From Stagonosporopsis chrysanthemi (lineage: Eukaryota; Ascomycota; Dothideomycetes; Pleosporales; Didymellaceae), in contig JAFISE010000044.1 of NCBI GenBank assembly GCA_022560025.1, positions 124,001 through 188,000 on the forward strand: a stretch of 64,000 nucleotides of DNA, given 5' to 3'. The position numbers were made by a program, and so were the translations under genes. Shown here one piece after another: positions 31,442-43,247 of the stretch. The notes below the pieces were generated by a model. It was given only the letters and a program-made list of their open reading frames with translations. It was not told the origin of the DNA and made no database searches. How positions within the stretch are numbered: the first letter of the stretch is position 1; each line of letters begins with the position of its first letter.

Positions 31442-32149
31442 TCAGTGAGTACCGTTGGTAACCTTGGCGTCGCTCATCTTCTCATCTCCGTTCCTGCCGT
31501 GGTACTCCTTGATGCCCTCGGGGGTGGCCTTGATGGTGTCCATGCCGGGGTTCCAATTGGCAGGGCAGACCTCGCCGTACTTGTCGGTGAACTGGAAGGC
31601 GTCAATGAGACGGAGAGCCTCGTCAACGCTGCGGCCAACAGGCAGGTCGTTGATGGTAATCTGGCGTAGGACACCGTTAGGGTCGATAAGGAAGAGGCCG
31701 CGCAGGGCGATGCCCTCCTCCTCAATCAGGACACCGTAGTCCTTGCTGATGGCGTGGTTCTTGTCCGACAGCAGCGGGATGTTGATCTTGCCCAGGCCGC
31801 CGTCCTTCTTCGCTGTGTTGGTCCATGCGAGCAGCGAGTACTCGGAGTCGGTCGAGGCAAAAACGACGCGGGCGCCGCGGGCCTCGAAGTCGGATGCGCG
31901 GTCGCTGAAGGCGAGGATCTCGGTCGGGCACACAAAGGTCCAGGCCATAGGCACGAAACCGAGGATCAGCCACTGCTTGTTGGAGGTGTACTGCGTGAGG
32001 CTGACATCTGCGATTGTTAGTATTTGAGTTTGAAAGTGTCAATTGGGATCAGACTCACCCTCGAAGGTGCCGTCAACGACAGCGGTGCCAGAGAAGGCGG
32101 GCGCAGGCTTCTGCACACGGGCCTTGGGGGTGTAGGCGGGGAAAGACAT
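31442..32149 (-). CDS. typical 2-Cys peroxiredoxin
   Basis: Exons 32059-32149 and 31442-32007, separated by a 51-nt intron inside FE|DVSLTQ, encode 218 residues. The peroxidatic cysteine is Cys57 in TFVCPTE and the resolving cysteine is Cys178 in GEVCPANW, so this is a typical 2-Cys thiol peroxidase that reduces H2O2 with thioredoxin. There is no targeting peptide, so it is probably cytosolic. Upstream, GTAAGT...CTAGCAG at about 32232-32372 on the minus strand looks like an intron in the 5' untranslated region. The Tsa1 group is closest by motif; which paralogue it is cannot be told from the sequence alone. Confidence 0.93.
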
Positions 32150-33324
32150 GACGATGGTCAGGGTTCGAGTAGTGCAACGGGTCGGAGGTCCGATGTCAGG
32201 TAACGGTCGCTTGGAGGTCTGGTATCGGCAACTGCTAGGAGAAGCAGGTGGAGATGATTAGGTTGTAGTTGAGGAACAGACTAGAAACTTCAAGAAGATA
32301 CCAGTGAATATTTTGCGACGATATGGTAGAGCGCGTGTCTAATTTGGGTTTAGGGCGCGATATGGTACTTACAGTCGGGAGTCGGTGTGGCGGCTGCAGG
32401 TGTCGATGGATTCTTTGGCAGTAACAATATGGCAGCGCAAGAGATGTTTCGATCTATTAAAGCCACCTTCGACCCTGTCAGGCCACGAGCATGTGCTGCG
32501 GCCCGTTGCAAAACCTCGTCATCGGCGACTTCGGCATCGTGTTCGAGGCACGCCTGCTTACACAGTGCTCATGTCGCAATGATGTGTCCACTTATCTGCC
32601 ATTAGTCGCAGAGCGAATTGCTTAAGCGGGCATCTGATAACGACTTGACCCACATGCTGTGTCACTGCGGCTCTGCGGTGTGCCTTTGAGTGCAGAGGGG
32701 CGCCGTTCATCGCACTCATGGTCTAACGGTACCTGCATGAGGGATTAGGTGGGTGGCTTGGATAAAAGAGCCGCGTCTCGCCGATCACGGGCTTCGCGCC
32801 ATGAACGTGCAAGTTGACGCGAGCTTCATCACTCTTGCTTATCTGATTGTCGGCATGTCTCGCCGTCTTTTTCCAGGCGCGTACGATCTTCGTCAGAATC
32901 GCAGCTGCCTGATGGTCCTCGAGTGCACAAGTGGAGCAGCATTTCTGTCGTGAAACTCGTTGCTTGATGCGAGTGGTTAAAACTCCTGGCAGCTTGAGTC
33001 ATGGCTTCTTACAAAGTGTCCATGTTCTAGTCCGGGCATTTACAAAGCTTCGCGCTGTCCATGCAGCCATGAACGAATTTTTAGATAGTCTTGGATGTGA
33101 CCAGCACAGATCGAGATGCTATTGCAGTGAGTCAGATCATACAGCAACCAGGAGCCCTTTACGGCTCTGAGCACCACAATGGCACAAAGATGAGAACTGG
33201 ACTGAATCCCGTGTCCGGGCTGTCTTGAAGCTGTGTGAAATAATTGCATTGTTCATTCAAGAAATTGGGTATCGTGGACATCTCAGAACGACTGACGCGA
33301 AACCACCAAATGATCTCGCCACTT
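32150..33324. other. intergenic, 1.2 kb
   Basis: This includes the peroxiredoxin promoter and probable 5' UTR intron (about 32232-32372). The rest, up to the 3' end of the CENP-O-like gene, holds only short unconnected frames. Confidence 0.5.
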
Positions 33325-34212
33325 CTATGACGAGAGCCTGTGCAGCAGGCCGCGGAGTGGTCCAGTAGCTCTCGTGCTTGACACGACATCTCGCCCGCCC
33401 CCTCTCGCCCTGCAGATAGCCTTCTCGACCCTGCCGTCCTTAGTAGTTACCAGCACTGCCGTGCGGCCATCTGACCACGTGATTGTGACTTGTCGTACAG
33501 CAGCATCTGCTTCGATGTCTAGGACACGGGCTGGATCGTTGCCATCGTCTTCCTCGGCATCTGAACTGTCGTCACTCACAAAGGCATTGAGCACCCTCCC
33601 GCCTGAGACGAAACCTGCCTCGTCGTCCTCAGCACCCGCATCGGACAGCTTTGCCTCTTTCCTCAGATCCTGCACGGTGTCAAGACGCATGTGCCAACTG
33701 ACTAGCTCTCTTCGCAACGCCCGTCCAAACTTGACGAGGTCTTGCTCTGGATCCTTTGTGCCGTCTCCACCGTGTGTGCCTTGTGGTAACCACTTGTTTG
33801 CTAGCTGCTGAAGTGGAATACAGGACGGTATCGTGTGTTTGTGAACGCACAAGCGTTTCGAGTGCTCGTGTTCTCTGACCGTGAAAAGGACGTGGTAGGT
33901 ATCAACGAAGCCACCAGTGACGGGCACTTCAATGCTTATGCCAAGTATGTTCCCGTTGTGCAGTGCATTAGGGTCGGGGTCATTGACTTTATACGCAGTC
34001 ACTCCAGCACAGGCGCGATATGTGTTCTCAACATTTCGTTTTGACTGCTGAGTGATTAAGCGTATGGTCGTTGCATCATTTCTAAGACGCGCCGCGAGGT
34101 GCGGTTGCGCAAGGAGCACCGTGGATAGATTTGCGCGATGTGCTTTCAGTGTTGCTATACGGGCGTGCAGGTCGCTGATGTCGGCATCCAGTTGTTCGGC
34201 TGACTCCATCAT
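33325..34212 (-). CDS. CENP-O/Mcm21-like kinetochore protein
   Basis: A single frame of 295 residues with ATG at 34212. The first 60 residues form a coiled coil (ADISDLHARIATLKAHRANL). The conserved core is TYRACAGVTAYKVNDPDP, GNILGISIEV and, after a gap, HKHTIPSCIPLQQLANKWLP, which is the CENP-O signature (aromatic/lipid-like fold followed by HTxPxxIPL). The C-terminal half has an acidic stretch (FVSDDSSDAEEDDGND) and a second beta-rich block. CENP-O (Mcm21 in budding yeast, Mal2 in fission yeast) belongs to the inner-kinetochore COMA/CCAN complex. The kinetochore role is known for the family; nothing here shows it directly. Confidence 0.78.
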   Translation of the reverse strand: MMESAEQLDADISDLHARIATLKAHRANLSTVLLAQPHLAARLRNDATTIRLITQQSKRNVENTYRACAGVTAYKVNDPDPNALHNGNILGISIEVPVTGGFVDTYHVLFTVREHEHSKRLCVHKHTIPSCIPLQQLANKWLPQGTHGGDGTKDPEQDLVKFGRALRRELVSWHMRLDTVQDLRKEAKLSDAGAEDDEAGFVSGGRVLNAFVSDDSSDAEEDDGNDPARVLDIEADAAVRQVTITWSDGRTAVLVTTKDGRVEKAICRARGGGRDVVSSTRATGPLRGLLHRLSS

Positions 34213-34605
34213 GGAGGTCTTCAGATGGTAGTCGTACGCAACATATCGTGCCTAGGTGTTGACAGCGAAACGCGACGCGACGCACGTGCCGGGCAGGGTT
34301 GAGCCGGTTGACGTGTGGATCGCCGCCTCCAGATTCGAGCCCAGAGGACACGGTTCCCGTCCACGTACCGGGGTCATCGCGCCGTTACTGTAACAAGCTG
34401 TCCGCATTTGACCGCTAAGGTTTTCTAAACGTCTCTTTGATTCTTCAGTCGCTCCTTCTTATACATCTAATCGTCCATTGTACCTTCTCTGCACTCTGAC
34501 CGCTACCGCATACACAAGTCCACTTTCACTCCCGTGTATCCGGTCCATTCCAACTACGGAAATTTCCGAGCATCCCTCCAGAAAGGGTACGCAAGCTTTC
34601 CACAA
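34213..34605. other. divergent promoter region, 393 nt
   Basis: The stretch lies between the CENP-O-like and acetyl-CoA transporter starts. The transporter frame opens upstream at 34534 without an ATG, so the first ATG at 34606 is taken as start. Confidence 0.5.
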
Positions 34606-36453
34606 ATGAGCAAACGCGCCTCGAGGTCCAAGAACCGCGGCTCTGTACCACGCAAGAGCTCCACCGACTCGCTGCGCAAAGACAACAACAACGGACATGC
34701 AAACACCAGCGCGACCATGAACGGCGTCATTCTCGAACACCGTCGCAAGCATGCGAGTGTTGACAGCACGTCACCCTCCAGCCAGGCTGCGAGCCTCATG
34801 GGCAGCCACTCTTTCTCCCTCGACGACGACATACCACCACTGGAGGCCGACGAAGGGCCTTCGAAAGGCTTTTTTGAGCTGTCGAAGAAGGACCAGAGCA
34901 ATTTCCTGTTGCTCGTGCTGCTCTACTTCCTTCAGGGCATTCCCATGGGTTTGGCGCATGGCTCCGTGCCCTTTCTGCTGAAGAACGTCGTTTCGTATTC
35001 CGCCATTGGAGTCTTCTCGCTGGCCGCATACCCCTATTCGTTGAAGCTCCTCTGGAGTCCGATTGTGGACGCACTGTGGTCCCCCAGCGTTGGCCGCAGA
35101 AAGAGCTGGATCTTGCCCATCCAGACTGTCTCCGGCTTTTCAATGCTCTGGCTCGGCAAGAACATCAACAGATTGTTGGCCGAAGCGGGCGAGTCCGACT
35201 CTAGTGTGTGGACGTTCACATGGTGGTGGTTCGCTCTTGTCTTCCTCTGCGCAACGCAGGACATCGCCGTGGATGGTGAGTGCTGTTCTTCATAATCAAA
35301 TGAGTACAATTGCTAACAACAACAGGCTGGGCCCTCACACTTCTTTCCAAAGAGAACCTCGCATACGCCTCGACCGCCCAGACTGTCGGCCTCACCGCCG
35401 GCCAATTCCTTTCCTACACCGTCTTCCTCGCCTTCAACTCGAAGGACTTCGCCAACAAATGGTTCCGCCCCGCTGGCGCCCCAGCCGAAACTGGTCTTCT
35501 CGAACTCGACAGCTACCTCACTTTCTGGGGCTGGGCATACCTCGCTGTGACCCTGGGTCTTGCGCTCATGAAGCGTGAAGACCGCGACCGTAATACTGAT
35601 GGTATCAAGGAGGTGTACAAGACTATGTGGGGCATCTTGAAGCTCAAGAATATCCAGTCTTTCATTATCATCCACCTAATCGCAAAGATCGGGTTCCAGG
35701 CGAACGACGCAGTCACAAGCTTGAAACTGCTCGACAAGGGTCTGAAGCAAGAAGAGTTGTCTCTTGTGATCCTTGTTGATTTCCCAGTCGAGGTCTTCCT
35801 GGGCTACTACATCGGCAAATGGTGCCAGACATACCCACCGATGCACATCTGGTGCTGGTCTTTTATCGGCCGTCTGGTCGCTGCAGGATTCGCACAGTTC
35901 GTCGTCTCCATCTTCCCTGCCGGCGGCGCAACAGGCGGCTTTCTTCTGCTCGTCATCGCTGAGCATGTACTCTCTACGTTTATGAACACCGTCATGTTCG
36001 TGGCTGTCAGCGCCTTCCACGCGAAGATCTCCGACCCTGTCATTGGCGGTACTTACATGACACTGCTCGCTACGTATGTCCCTCCCTATCCTTCCTTCAA
36101 TACACATTACTAACTTGACCAGCGTTTCAAACCTCGGCGGCACCTTCCCGCGCTTCTTTGTCCTCAAAGCCGTCGACCTCTTCACCTCAGCCACGTGCTC
36201 ACCACCCTCCATCCCGCCCAAGACGGACCTCCTTAAGGGCCCGCTCGTCACGCAGCCCTTTTCGTGCTCTCTTGAGGGCGACAAGCACCGCTGCCTCAAC
36301 GGCGGCGGCGCGTGCAACGTCACCACCGACGGATACTACATCGTCAACATACTGTGTATTATTATCGGCGTCCTGACGTTCTGGGGCTACATCAAGCCCG
36401 CAGTCATGCGGATACAGGCGCTTCCGTTGCGGGCGTGGAGGCTGTCTGCGTAG
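34606..36453 (+). CDS. acetyl-CoA transporter (SLC33A1/AT-1 family)
   Basis: Exons 34606-35275, 35326-36073 and 36123-36453 (introns of 50 and 49 nt) encode 582 residues. After a basic, Ser-rich cytosolic N-terminus of about 95 residues comes LLVLLYFLQGIPMGLAHGS, then KLLWSPIVDALWSPSVGRRKSW and FLCATQDIAVDGWAL, the hallmarks of the acetyl-CoA transporter family of the major facilitator superfamily. About eleven to twelve membrane segments are visible, the last being IVNILCIIIGVLTFWGY. A Cys-rich luminal loop precedes it (CSLEGDKHRCLNGGGACN). The family carries acetyl-CoA into the ER/Golgi lumen for acetylation of sugars or proteins; the fungal role is inferred from homology. Confidence 0.9.
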
Positions 36454-37728
36454 ACAGGGTGGGGACCAGGGCTTAGATAGGTGCAAGAACGTAGAAGAAA
36501 TAAATCAAGTGAGAAGTCAATGTCGACAGTATGCTGCGCGCAAGCAACGGCTGTGCGCGCGTGAGGTGTTGTATGTGACGCGCTCACCACGGAAAGTCGT
36601 GTGAGGTTGGTACGACTATGTGGGACCTGCACGGGACACCAGGGCAATGGTGTTGAAGCGCTCTTGACTGTTGACAGCCTTCAGTAATACAAACACGATG
36701 GCTTGGTGTAAGGCAGACAGTACTCGTGGTTGTCTTGACGAGGCCATGAGGGCCATGAGGGTGGACTCATCTTGACTATGAGCTGCTGCAGTCAGCGCAA
36801 TTGACGTTAAATTCTAAGCGGGAATGGGTAATGAAGTGTCTGCGAGATCAGACATAAACCGCCAAGTAACGCTGGATAGACATTGCATTTCATCAATGGC
36901 ACTGTGTGGACCTGTCTGATAGTAAAGAAATCCTGTGTAAAGCATGAGGATCAGTCGAGCAATGAGAGAAACGAGAGGCACCCAAACGCATATCAAGATA
37001 GTGCATACGCGCAAACCGCTTCCATAGCTTACATCCCAAAGGGTTTGCTGATTGATTGATGAACGCGACAAAGTAAAGAAAGGACAGACATTATCAATCG
37101 AGTGTTGAAGCCTCGTCCACCACCCGAAACAGAGTGCGGACCAAACGTAGAAACAAGCCCGCTGATGAGGCCCACCTATGTGAGACTCCCAAATGCGCCT
37201 ACCCCGCGCGACCCAGACCAAGAATGTCAACGTATCGAGAGAAAGCCATGCGAAACCTTAGCCGATGTGACAACCGTGATCATAGCGCAGCCGTAAGTCG
37301 TGTCTCTTTTTCGTCCTTCTTAGCACAGCAAACGACCTCTGATCGTTCAACCTCTTGTTTCGCCGGCGAACACGAGAGGCAAAGCGAAGCGCGCCAAACC
37401 GTATATAGTGCCGTTGATAGTGTCGAGGCATTTCGCAATCGTGGTACTCGTTACAGGAGGTCATGCGCTGCTCTTGCTAAAAGACTGGGAAAGGGGTGTT
37501 GGTGTACAAATGTCGAAGAGTAATCGGGTTGTCCTGGGCGCAAAAGCGGTTTCGAATATGCTGGAGTTGGGCTCGCAAAGAGAGGTCGGCGTCTGGACTC
37601 GAGAGGGGTGTCAAGGTGATGCTGTTTATCGGCGCCCGAACCTGCTGTAGAAGCCGTCAGCATACAATTTTCGCGAGGCCTCGAGTCTTTGTAGGAGCAA
37701 GGAAAGTTCATCCATGCTGCGACGCCAT
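36454..37728. other. intergenic, 1.3 kb, 3' ends of converging genes
   Basis: A 138-codon frame on the minus strand (36814-37230) is hydrophobic in places but has no recognisable motif, and I do not count it as a gene. No RNA gene was seen. Confidence 0.45.
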
Positions 37729-38825
37729 TTATCGCCTATTGCTAAGTGTGGGTACATACTTTTGTTTCTTTTCGGCAGGTTTCAGGATCTGTAGGTTAAG
37801 AGTTAGTACCCGGTGCTACTGTCAAGATCCAGATCAACTTACTTGGAAGGAGCACAGCAAGCTCTCGTCGACACTCATCATCGCTCCTGCATTGTCAAAT
37901 TCGCCACAGTAATTTGGTGCACTGAACAGTGTGACGAGTTGACGCTTAGAGAAGAACTCATAGCCGTCTTCCACAACCTGATGGGCACGACAGATCAGAT
38001 CCATATCGTGTTTTTGTAAGAAACGTGACACAACGTCGGGTCCGAATGTGAAACTGACACCTCTGTCGTTCTCGCTCCAGCCAGTAATGTCCTTGTCAGG
38101 ATCAGACCACAGAAGATCGCAGAGAAGACCGCAGTCGGGAATCTGTGCAAATTAGTTTGGTTTCGTTGAAAGGAGAAATAGGCGCTATAGCTTACATCAG
38201 TGGGTCGCATGACTCGTCTGATCTGCTCCATAGAGTTGAGATCGGGGCTCAGACCACCGTGCATGGTGAAGATCTTCTCATCGATGATGGCGGCAATGGG
38301 CAAACAGTTGAAGCAGTCTGTGAATGTTTTCCACAGCTTGATGTTGTATCTCCGCTTGCACTCATCGTAGAAACCGTAAATGCGGTTGATTGAGGCGCAT
38401 TCGTGGTTGCCGCGGAGGACGAAGAAGTTCTCTGGGTACTTGATTTTGTATGCGAGGAGCAGGCAGATGGTCTCGAGCGACTGCTTGCCACGGTCGACAT
38501 AATCCCCGAGGAAGAGGTAGTTGGCCTCAGGAGGGAAACCGCCATACTCGAAAAGTCGCAGCAAGTCATAGTACTGGCCGTGGATATCTCCGCAGATCTA
38601 GGGGAGGCGCTGTTAGCGATGTTTGCAAATTTGGTTGATCCTACTGACCTTGATCGGCGCCTCGAGTTCGAGGAGGATAGGCTGAGAGATAAAGATCTCA
38701 CGCGCCTTGGTGCACAGGTAGCGAATCTCGGTCTCGAGCAGCTGAACCTGCTTACCGGGCCTGCTGCCTCTGACCTCGAGAAGACGGTCTATGATGGAGT
38801 CGAGATCCACCTCGTTTTCCGCCAT
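37729..38825 (-). CDS. GLC7: protein phosphatase PP1 catalytic subunit
   Basis: Four exons, 38649-38825, 38196-38597, 37843-38142 and 37729-37788, with introns of 51, 53 and 54 nt, encode 312 residues. All PPP-family motifs are present: GDIHGQ, GDYVDRG, RGNHE, HGGLSP and SAPNYCGEF. The N-terminus MAENEVDLDSIIDRLLEV and SRPGKQVQL identify type 1 rather than 2A phosphatase. The enzyme dephosphorylates Ser/Thr in glycogen metabolism, mitosis and many other processes, with substrate set by regulatory subunits. The second intron lies between RPTD and IPDCGLL. The short last exon ends KQKYVPTLSNRR; the C-tail after the catalytic core is variable in the family. Confidence 0.95.
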
Positions 38826-40708
38826 AGCTGTGACTTGCTACTGGCTTGGTGTAGGGTATGGGAGGAGCAAGGGAGAACCTCGCGCGGGTAGGGTCGGGGA
38901 GAGGGAGCGCGTTGACTCAAAAGTGCTTGTTCCTGAAAATCCGTCGTCAGCGTGAGCGACATTTTTGGCGTCAGGCCGCGTTGTTGCGACCGATCCACAC
39001 GTGCTGCCTTGGGCGCACATGTCCACTCGCGAAGGATGTGGTAAGAAGTCGTGAGGAGCAGAAAGCTAACGTACCTCGAGTGCAGAAAGGCCGGTCCGTG
39101 TAGACGCTGGTGGCTAGCGGTGGGCGCTGTATGGAGAATGGCTCGAAGCCCCTCAGAGACGCCTTGCGGCAGTGCTGGGTCTACTCGGCGCTAGGAGTGA
39201 CTTGCGAGTCGAGGAGATCAATTGTGCACGTGCTCACGGGTATACCTGTGCAAGTGGTGCGGTGGGCGGTTGTGGGCGCGATGGGAGCGGGGCGCTGAGG
39301 CGTTGTTGTGGCCGAACGGTGTCGGGTGGGATGCTGAGGGACGGAACCTCACCGCCTGGCAGCGATGTGGGATGCGGGGTCAGAAGGTGGCGGCTGCGTA
39401 GTGGTGCTCGATGCTGCACGGCAGGGAAGTGCGTCAGAAAGCTTTGCTACTCGAAAGTCGGGGCAGGTGGGTGGTGCGAGTGGTAGAGCGTCGCCGTGTA
39501 GTAGTTTTGCCTGGATTGTTTCGTCCTTGGGCTAGCTTGGCAGAGAAGTACGGGCTAGGCCGAACTGAGAACGCGCGACTGACGACGAGGGAAGCAATGG
39601 CAGAGAGCTGAAGTATTCGGGGGAGCTGAGGCACAGGACGAGTGAAGCGTGTCTGGATCTAAAGGAAGCGAGGCTCCCACGTCTCGGTGCAGGGCTTGCA
39701 CTGGACCGCCGAAGCGCTCTGTCATCATCCTGAATGCACCGCCCACTCACGCGCGTTACAATACAGTAGTTCGACCCAACGCCTACATATGCATTCTTGT
39801 GCACTCACGGGTCCAGTCAGCGATCACGGCATAAGCGTCAAGAGGCCCAGCGTCCACCTTTCTACCTGAAGCCGTCACGACCCTGAAGTCCCTGAGGTTC
39901 CTGAAGTCACGCCCGTGTGTTGCAGCTGTCTGTCAGCGTCCCAGACATCGAGCTCCGCGTGTTGTTCTAGCCTTGGGCACCGGCTCTGCTCGGCGCGTCC
40001 CCTTGTGCACCCAGTTATGTGCGCCAACATAGTGAGGTCACCGCACATAATCATCCACGATCTCAATAGATATCGATCTAAAGAAAATCCAAGTAGACAA
40101 CCTCTAGGTCACCGTTACTCCTGCGTTGGGCCGGGCCATGTAGAAGCAGCACATCAACGCAACCAAACAGTCTCAGCGCTCGCAGATGTTGCCATGGAAA
40201 TCGTCGTTACATTCGACCGTGCAGCTACCTAAGATCGTGTCCAACTATGCGCTCTTCATTATGCAATAAGTCAAACAACGCCCCCATGTTTGCCCACCAG
40301 CCAAGCTAGACGAGCCATGTTTGCCAACGGTAAGCAGAAAGTCTTCCAAGTCCGAGCAACGCCGTAAAATGATTAATGGTACAAAAGCAAAGTCGTCATA
40401 ATAGGCCCATTGGACCACGCAAAAATGCAAGCACGATCAGCCTTTTCGAGGAGGAGAATGCCGCCGGTGTATCGATGTAGATGAGAGCAAACGCAGTAGA
40501 ACAACGAGCGTGACGCAGGCGCTCAGGTCCTCCACACATGTAAACCAGCCAACGCCATGCAAAAGAAAGATGTTCTGCGCAGAAGGTAACAGCAGAGATG
40601 CGACAAAAACCAAAGTGGTCTGTCGCCTAGCGACAAGCTAGGGGATAGGAAGTGAAACACAAATCTTTTGGGTATCGCAAAAGTAATTAGATCAGGATGC
40701 TGTAAAGA
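38826..40708. other. gene-poor stretch, 1.9 kb
   Basis: This is the GLC7 upstream region and the 3' flank of the LRR gene. Frames up to about 105 codons occur on both strands without motifs. Short direct repeats of CCTGAAGTC lie at about 39880-39910. Nothing further is supported. Confidence 0.45.
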
Positions 40709-43247
40709 TCAGCCGAGTGTACGACCTCCTGAGACAATCCCTTGGCTAGGCGTCCGGGGTGGCTCTGGTCGGATCGTGGTCGAATCGTAACCTCGCTCTG
40801 GAGAGAGGCCCGAGGCTGCTGAGTCCCAAGCTTCGTCGCCCAATGCACTCAGCCAAGTGTTGCCGAAGTCCTGTCGGAGCGCCTCAATCTTCTTTTTGTA
40901 GAGATCATTGCTCACATCGAAGTCCTGCTCTGGAAGCTGAGGGGGTTTGCTGTCGGCCGTGGTATCGATAGGTGGCAGTTGTTGGTGGGTAGTATGCGCA
41001 GTATCGATGACAACTCGTTCGTCGAGAGAGGGCCTCTTGACGGGATCGCCTGAGCTTTGTATGTGCTGGGGCTCCTCGAATCGAGGTTTGTCTGGGACCG
41101 TGCTGGTTGATTTAGAGGTTTGTATTCGGGGCGGTGTCCTTGCCGACGTGTCTTCATACGAGAAGCCAGTAAGGCCAGCGCCAGCTGATTGCTGCGCCAC
41201 TTCAGCCTGCGAGAGCTCGACGATCCTTCGCTTGGGTCCCTTTTTCTTGCGCTGTGAGCTTGGCACGGCTTGCGAGCTTCGTGCACTTTTCTGGCGTTGT
41301 AGCGAGCCAGAACGCCTGAGTCTGTCGGGATCATCGGTTGTAGCGTCGATGGCTTTGACGACCTTGGGCGGCACATGGGGTGCGGGCAGTTCGTCCTCCA
41401 CTGGCGGCTTAACGACAGGAACACCAGGAAGCTCAGGCGCTCGGTCAACAAGTTGCTTCCTCTCGGCGTTGCTGGGAACTGTGGAGTCGATTATGACATC
41501 CTCAGTATAGCCAGGTGTTCTGCGGAACAAATTGAAAATTGTGATCCGATAATTTGTGTACGTTTTGCAGAAAGGATTACGATGGACATAGATCTCGGCA
41601 ATGTCAGGTATAGCAGTGAGTCGTGCCAATTCCGTGGGGTCCGTTAGGTTATTATCTCTGAAGTCGACTCGTTCCAATGATAGCAAGCGCTCAATGCCAG
41701 CGAGCGATGACAGACGGTTGGAGCGCAGGTTGAGGGTAGTGATCGCAGGGAGCGGGTTGCGGCCCAGAGACTGTAACCCTTCGATCATACAATTCGAAAG
41801 ATTGAGAGCTCGCAGACAAGTCAAATTGGCCAAGCTGTCCGGGATCTCGCTGAAGAGGTTGGCGGATAGGTCGAGCGACTGCAGCGTATTCGTAAGCGGC
41901 GCAAGACTGCTAGCGGAAATGTTCGTAAGCGCGTTATCAGCCAGACTCAGGTGCCTCAAGAACCGCCATTTCGTCGAAGGAAACCAGCCCAGGGAGAGCA
42001 GATTCGATGAACTTCCTCTTGGTGTGTTGGATCGTACACTGGAAGCTGAGCTTCCGGAAGAGCGTCGATAGTTAGGTGCAGTACTCCTCGAGTGATTGTG
42101 GGCGTGACCTGAACCATGTCGAGAACTGGTCGGCCGAGAAGGGGACGAGCTGCGCTGGCGCTGAGTTGGAGGTGCTTTGCTGGTGTAGTCGCGCATGATA
42201 TCGGAATTGCGAGGACTTGAGCCATGCTTGCCGGTAGCGTTTGGCGAGGATGGTGGTGACTCTTCGGACCTGGCGAGGTGCGCGTGTTTGGCGGTAGGGC
42301 TTGCTGTAGGCCAGGGCCCTGAGGGCGATTGGGGTGCTTTGGCGGATCGTCTGCGGCGCTTGTCAATGTCGTCCAAGACAATGTTGATAAGAAGGTCCGC
42401 AGGATCATCAACACCAGCTCGCTTCACGGTCAGGCTGCGAAGGTTCTCAGCCAATCGATCCCATCCATAAAATTGGCGGAAGTCTACGTCGTAGATCTCG
42501 AGCGCGGTGACGTTTTTAAAGGCGAATAGTGGCACGGCCGTGTCGAAAGGGAACTCCTCGTAACCTGCAATTAAGCGCGCTTTGTGATCTGGGGCCAGGC
42601 GCAAGCACGGAATCTTGGTGAAGGCAGAGTATAGATATCTCAAGTCCTCCTGCAGCAGCGCCTTCTGTTTCTCAGCCTTGGCTACGCTGTTAGATCCAAT
42701 CCGCAAGGTTGACCAAAGCGACGACATGCCAGACATGACACTGCGCACACTGGACACAGAGTGGACCGAGTTTCCGTCCGAATTCTTATGCCTGTGTCGC
42801 TGAGTGTTACTGAGGAACGATACATAGTTGGTAGGCGAGGCGTCTGTGTGAATGTTTTCCAGGCGGACGTTCATGGGTCCTACGGGGATGGCAGTCTCCT
42901 CAAAGCGCGAGAGCAGGTAGAAGAGGTGATGTGGCGTAAGAGTCAACTTCGCCGGCTTGATCGTAGGTGAAGTAAAGGTCAAGGAAGGCAGCGAGAGCGC
43001 CGCAGCCCATACACTGGAGGAGGAGGAGGCCGGGGGGCTCGAGGGGTCGGTCGGCGAAGTCGGAGAAAGGGAATTGGTCTGGCCATGCTTGGGAGCCTGT
43101 CGCTGCAATTGCAGAGCATTGGCAAGCGCCTTCTCATGTGTCCGTACAAAGTACGCCAAGTTCTGTGGTACATTAGCGACAGTCCTGTGCAGAACCCTGA
43201 CAATGCTCGCTCACCCTTATGAAAACTTGCCCATCCTCTGTGTCCAT
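40709..43247 (-). CDS. leucine-rich-repeat protein of unknown function
   Basis: A 33-nt first exon (43215-43247, MDTEDGQVFIR) joins exon 40709-43162 through a 52-nt intron, giving 828 residues; the join yields VFIRNLAYFVRTHEKAL. The N-terminal third includes a beta-rich region (FAFKNVTALEIYDVDFRQF). A Ser/Pro-rich linker follows, and at roughly residues 390-560 there are five to six leucine-rich repeats (LRHLSLADNALTNI, LQSLDLSANLFSEI, LRALNLSNCMIEGL, ITTLNLRSNRLSSL, LERVDFRDNNLTDP), capped by EIYVHRNPFCKTYTNYR. The C-terminal part is disordered with basic patches. Similar LRR proteins exist across ascomycetes; a scaffold role is likely but the function is unknown to me. Confidence 0.85.
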
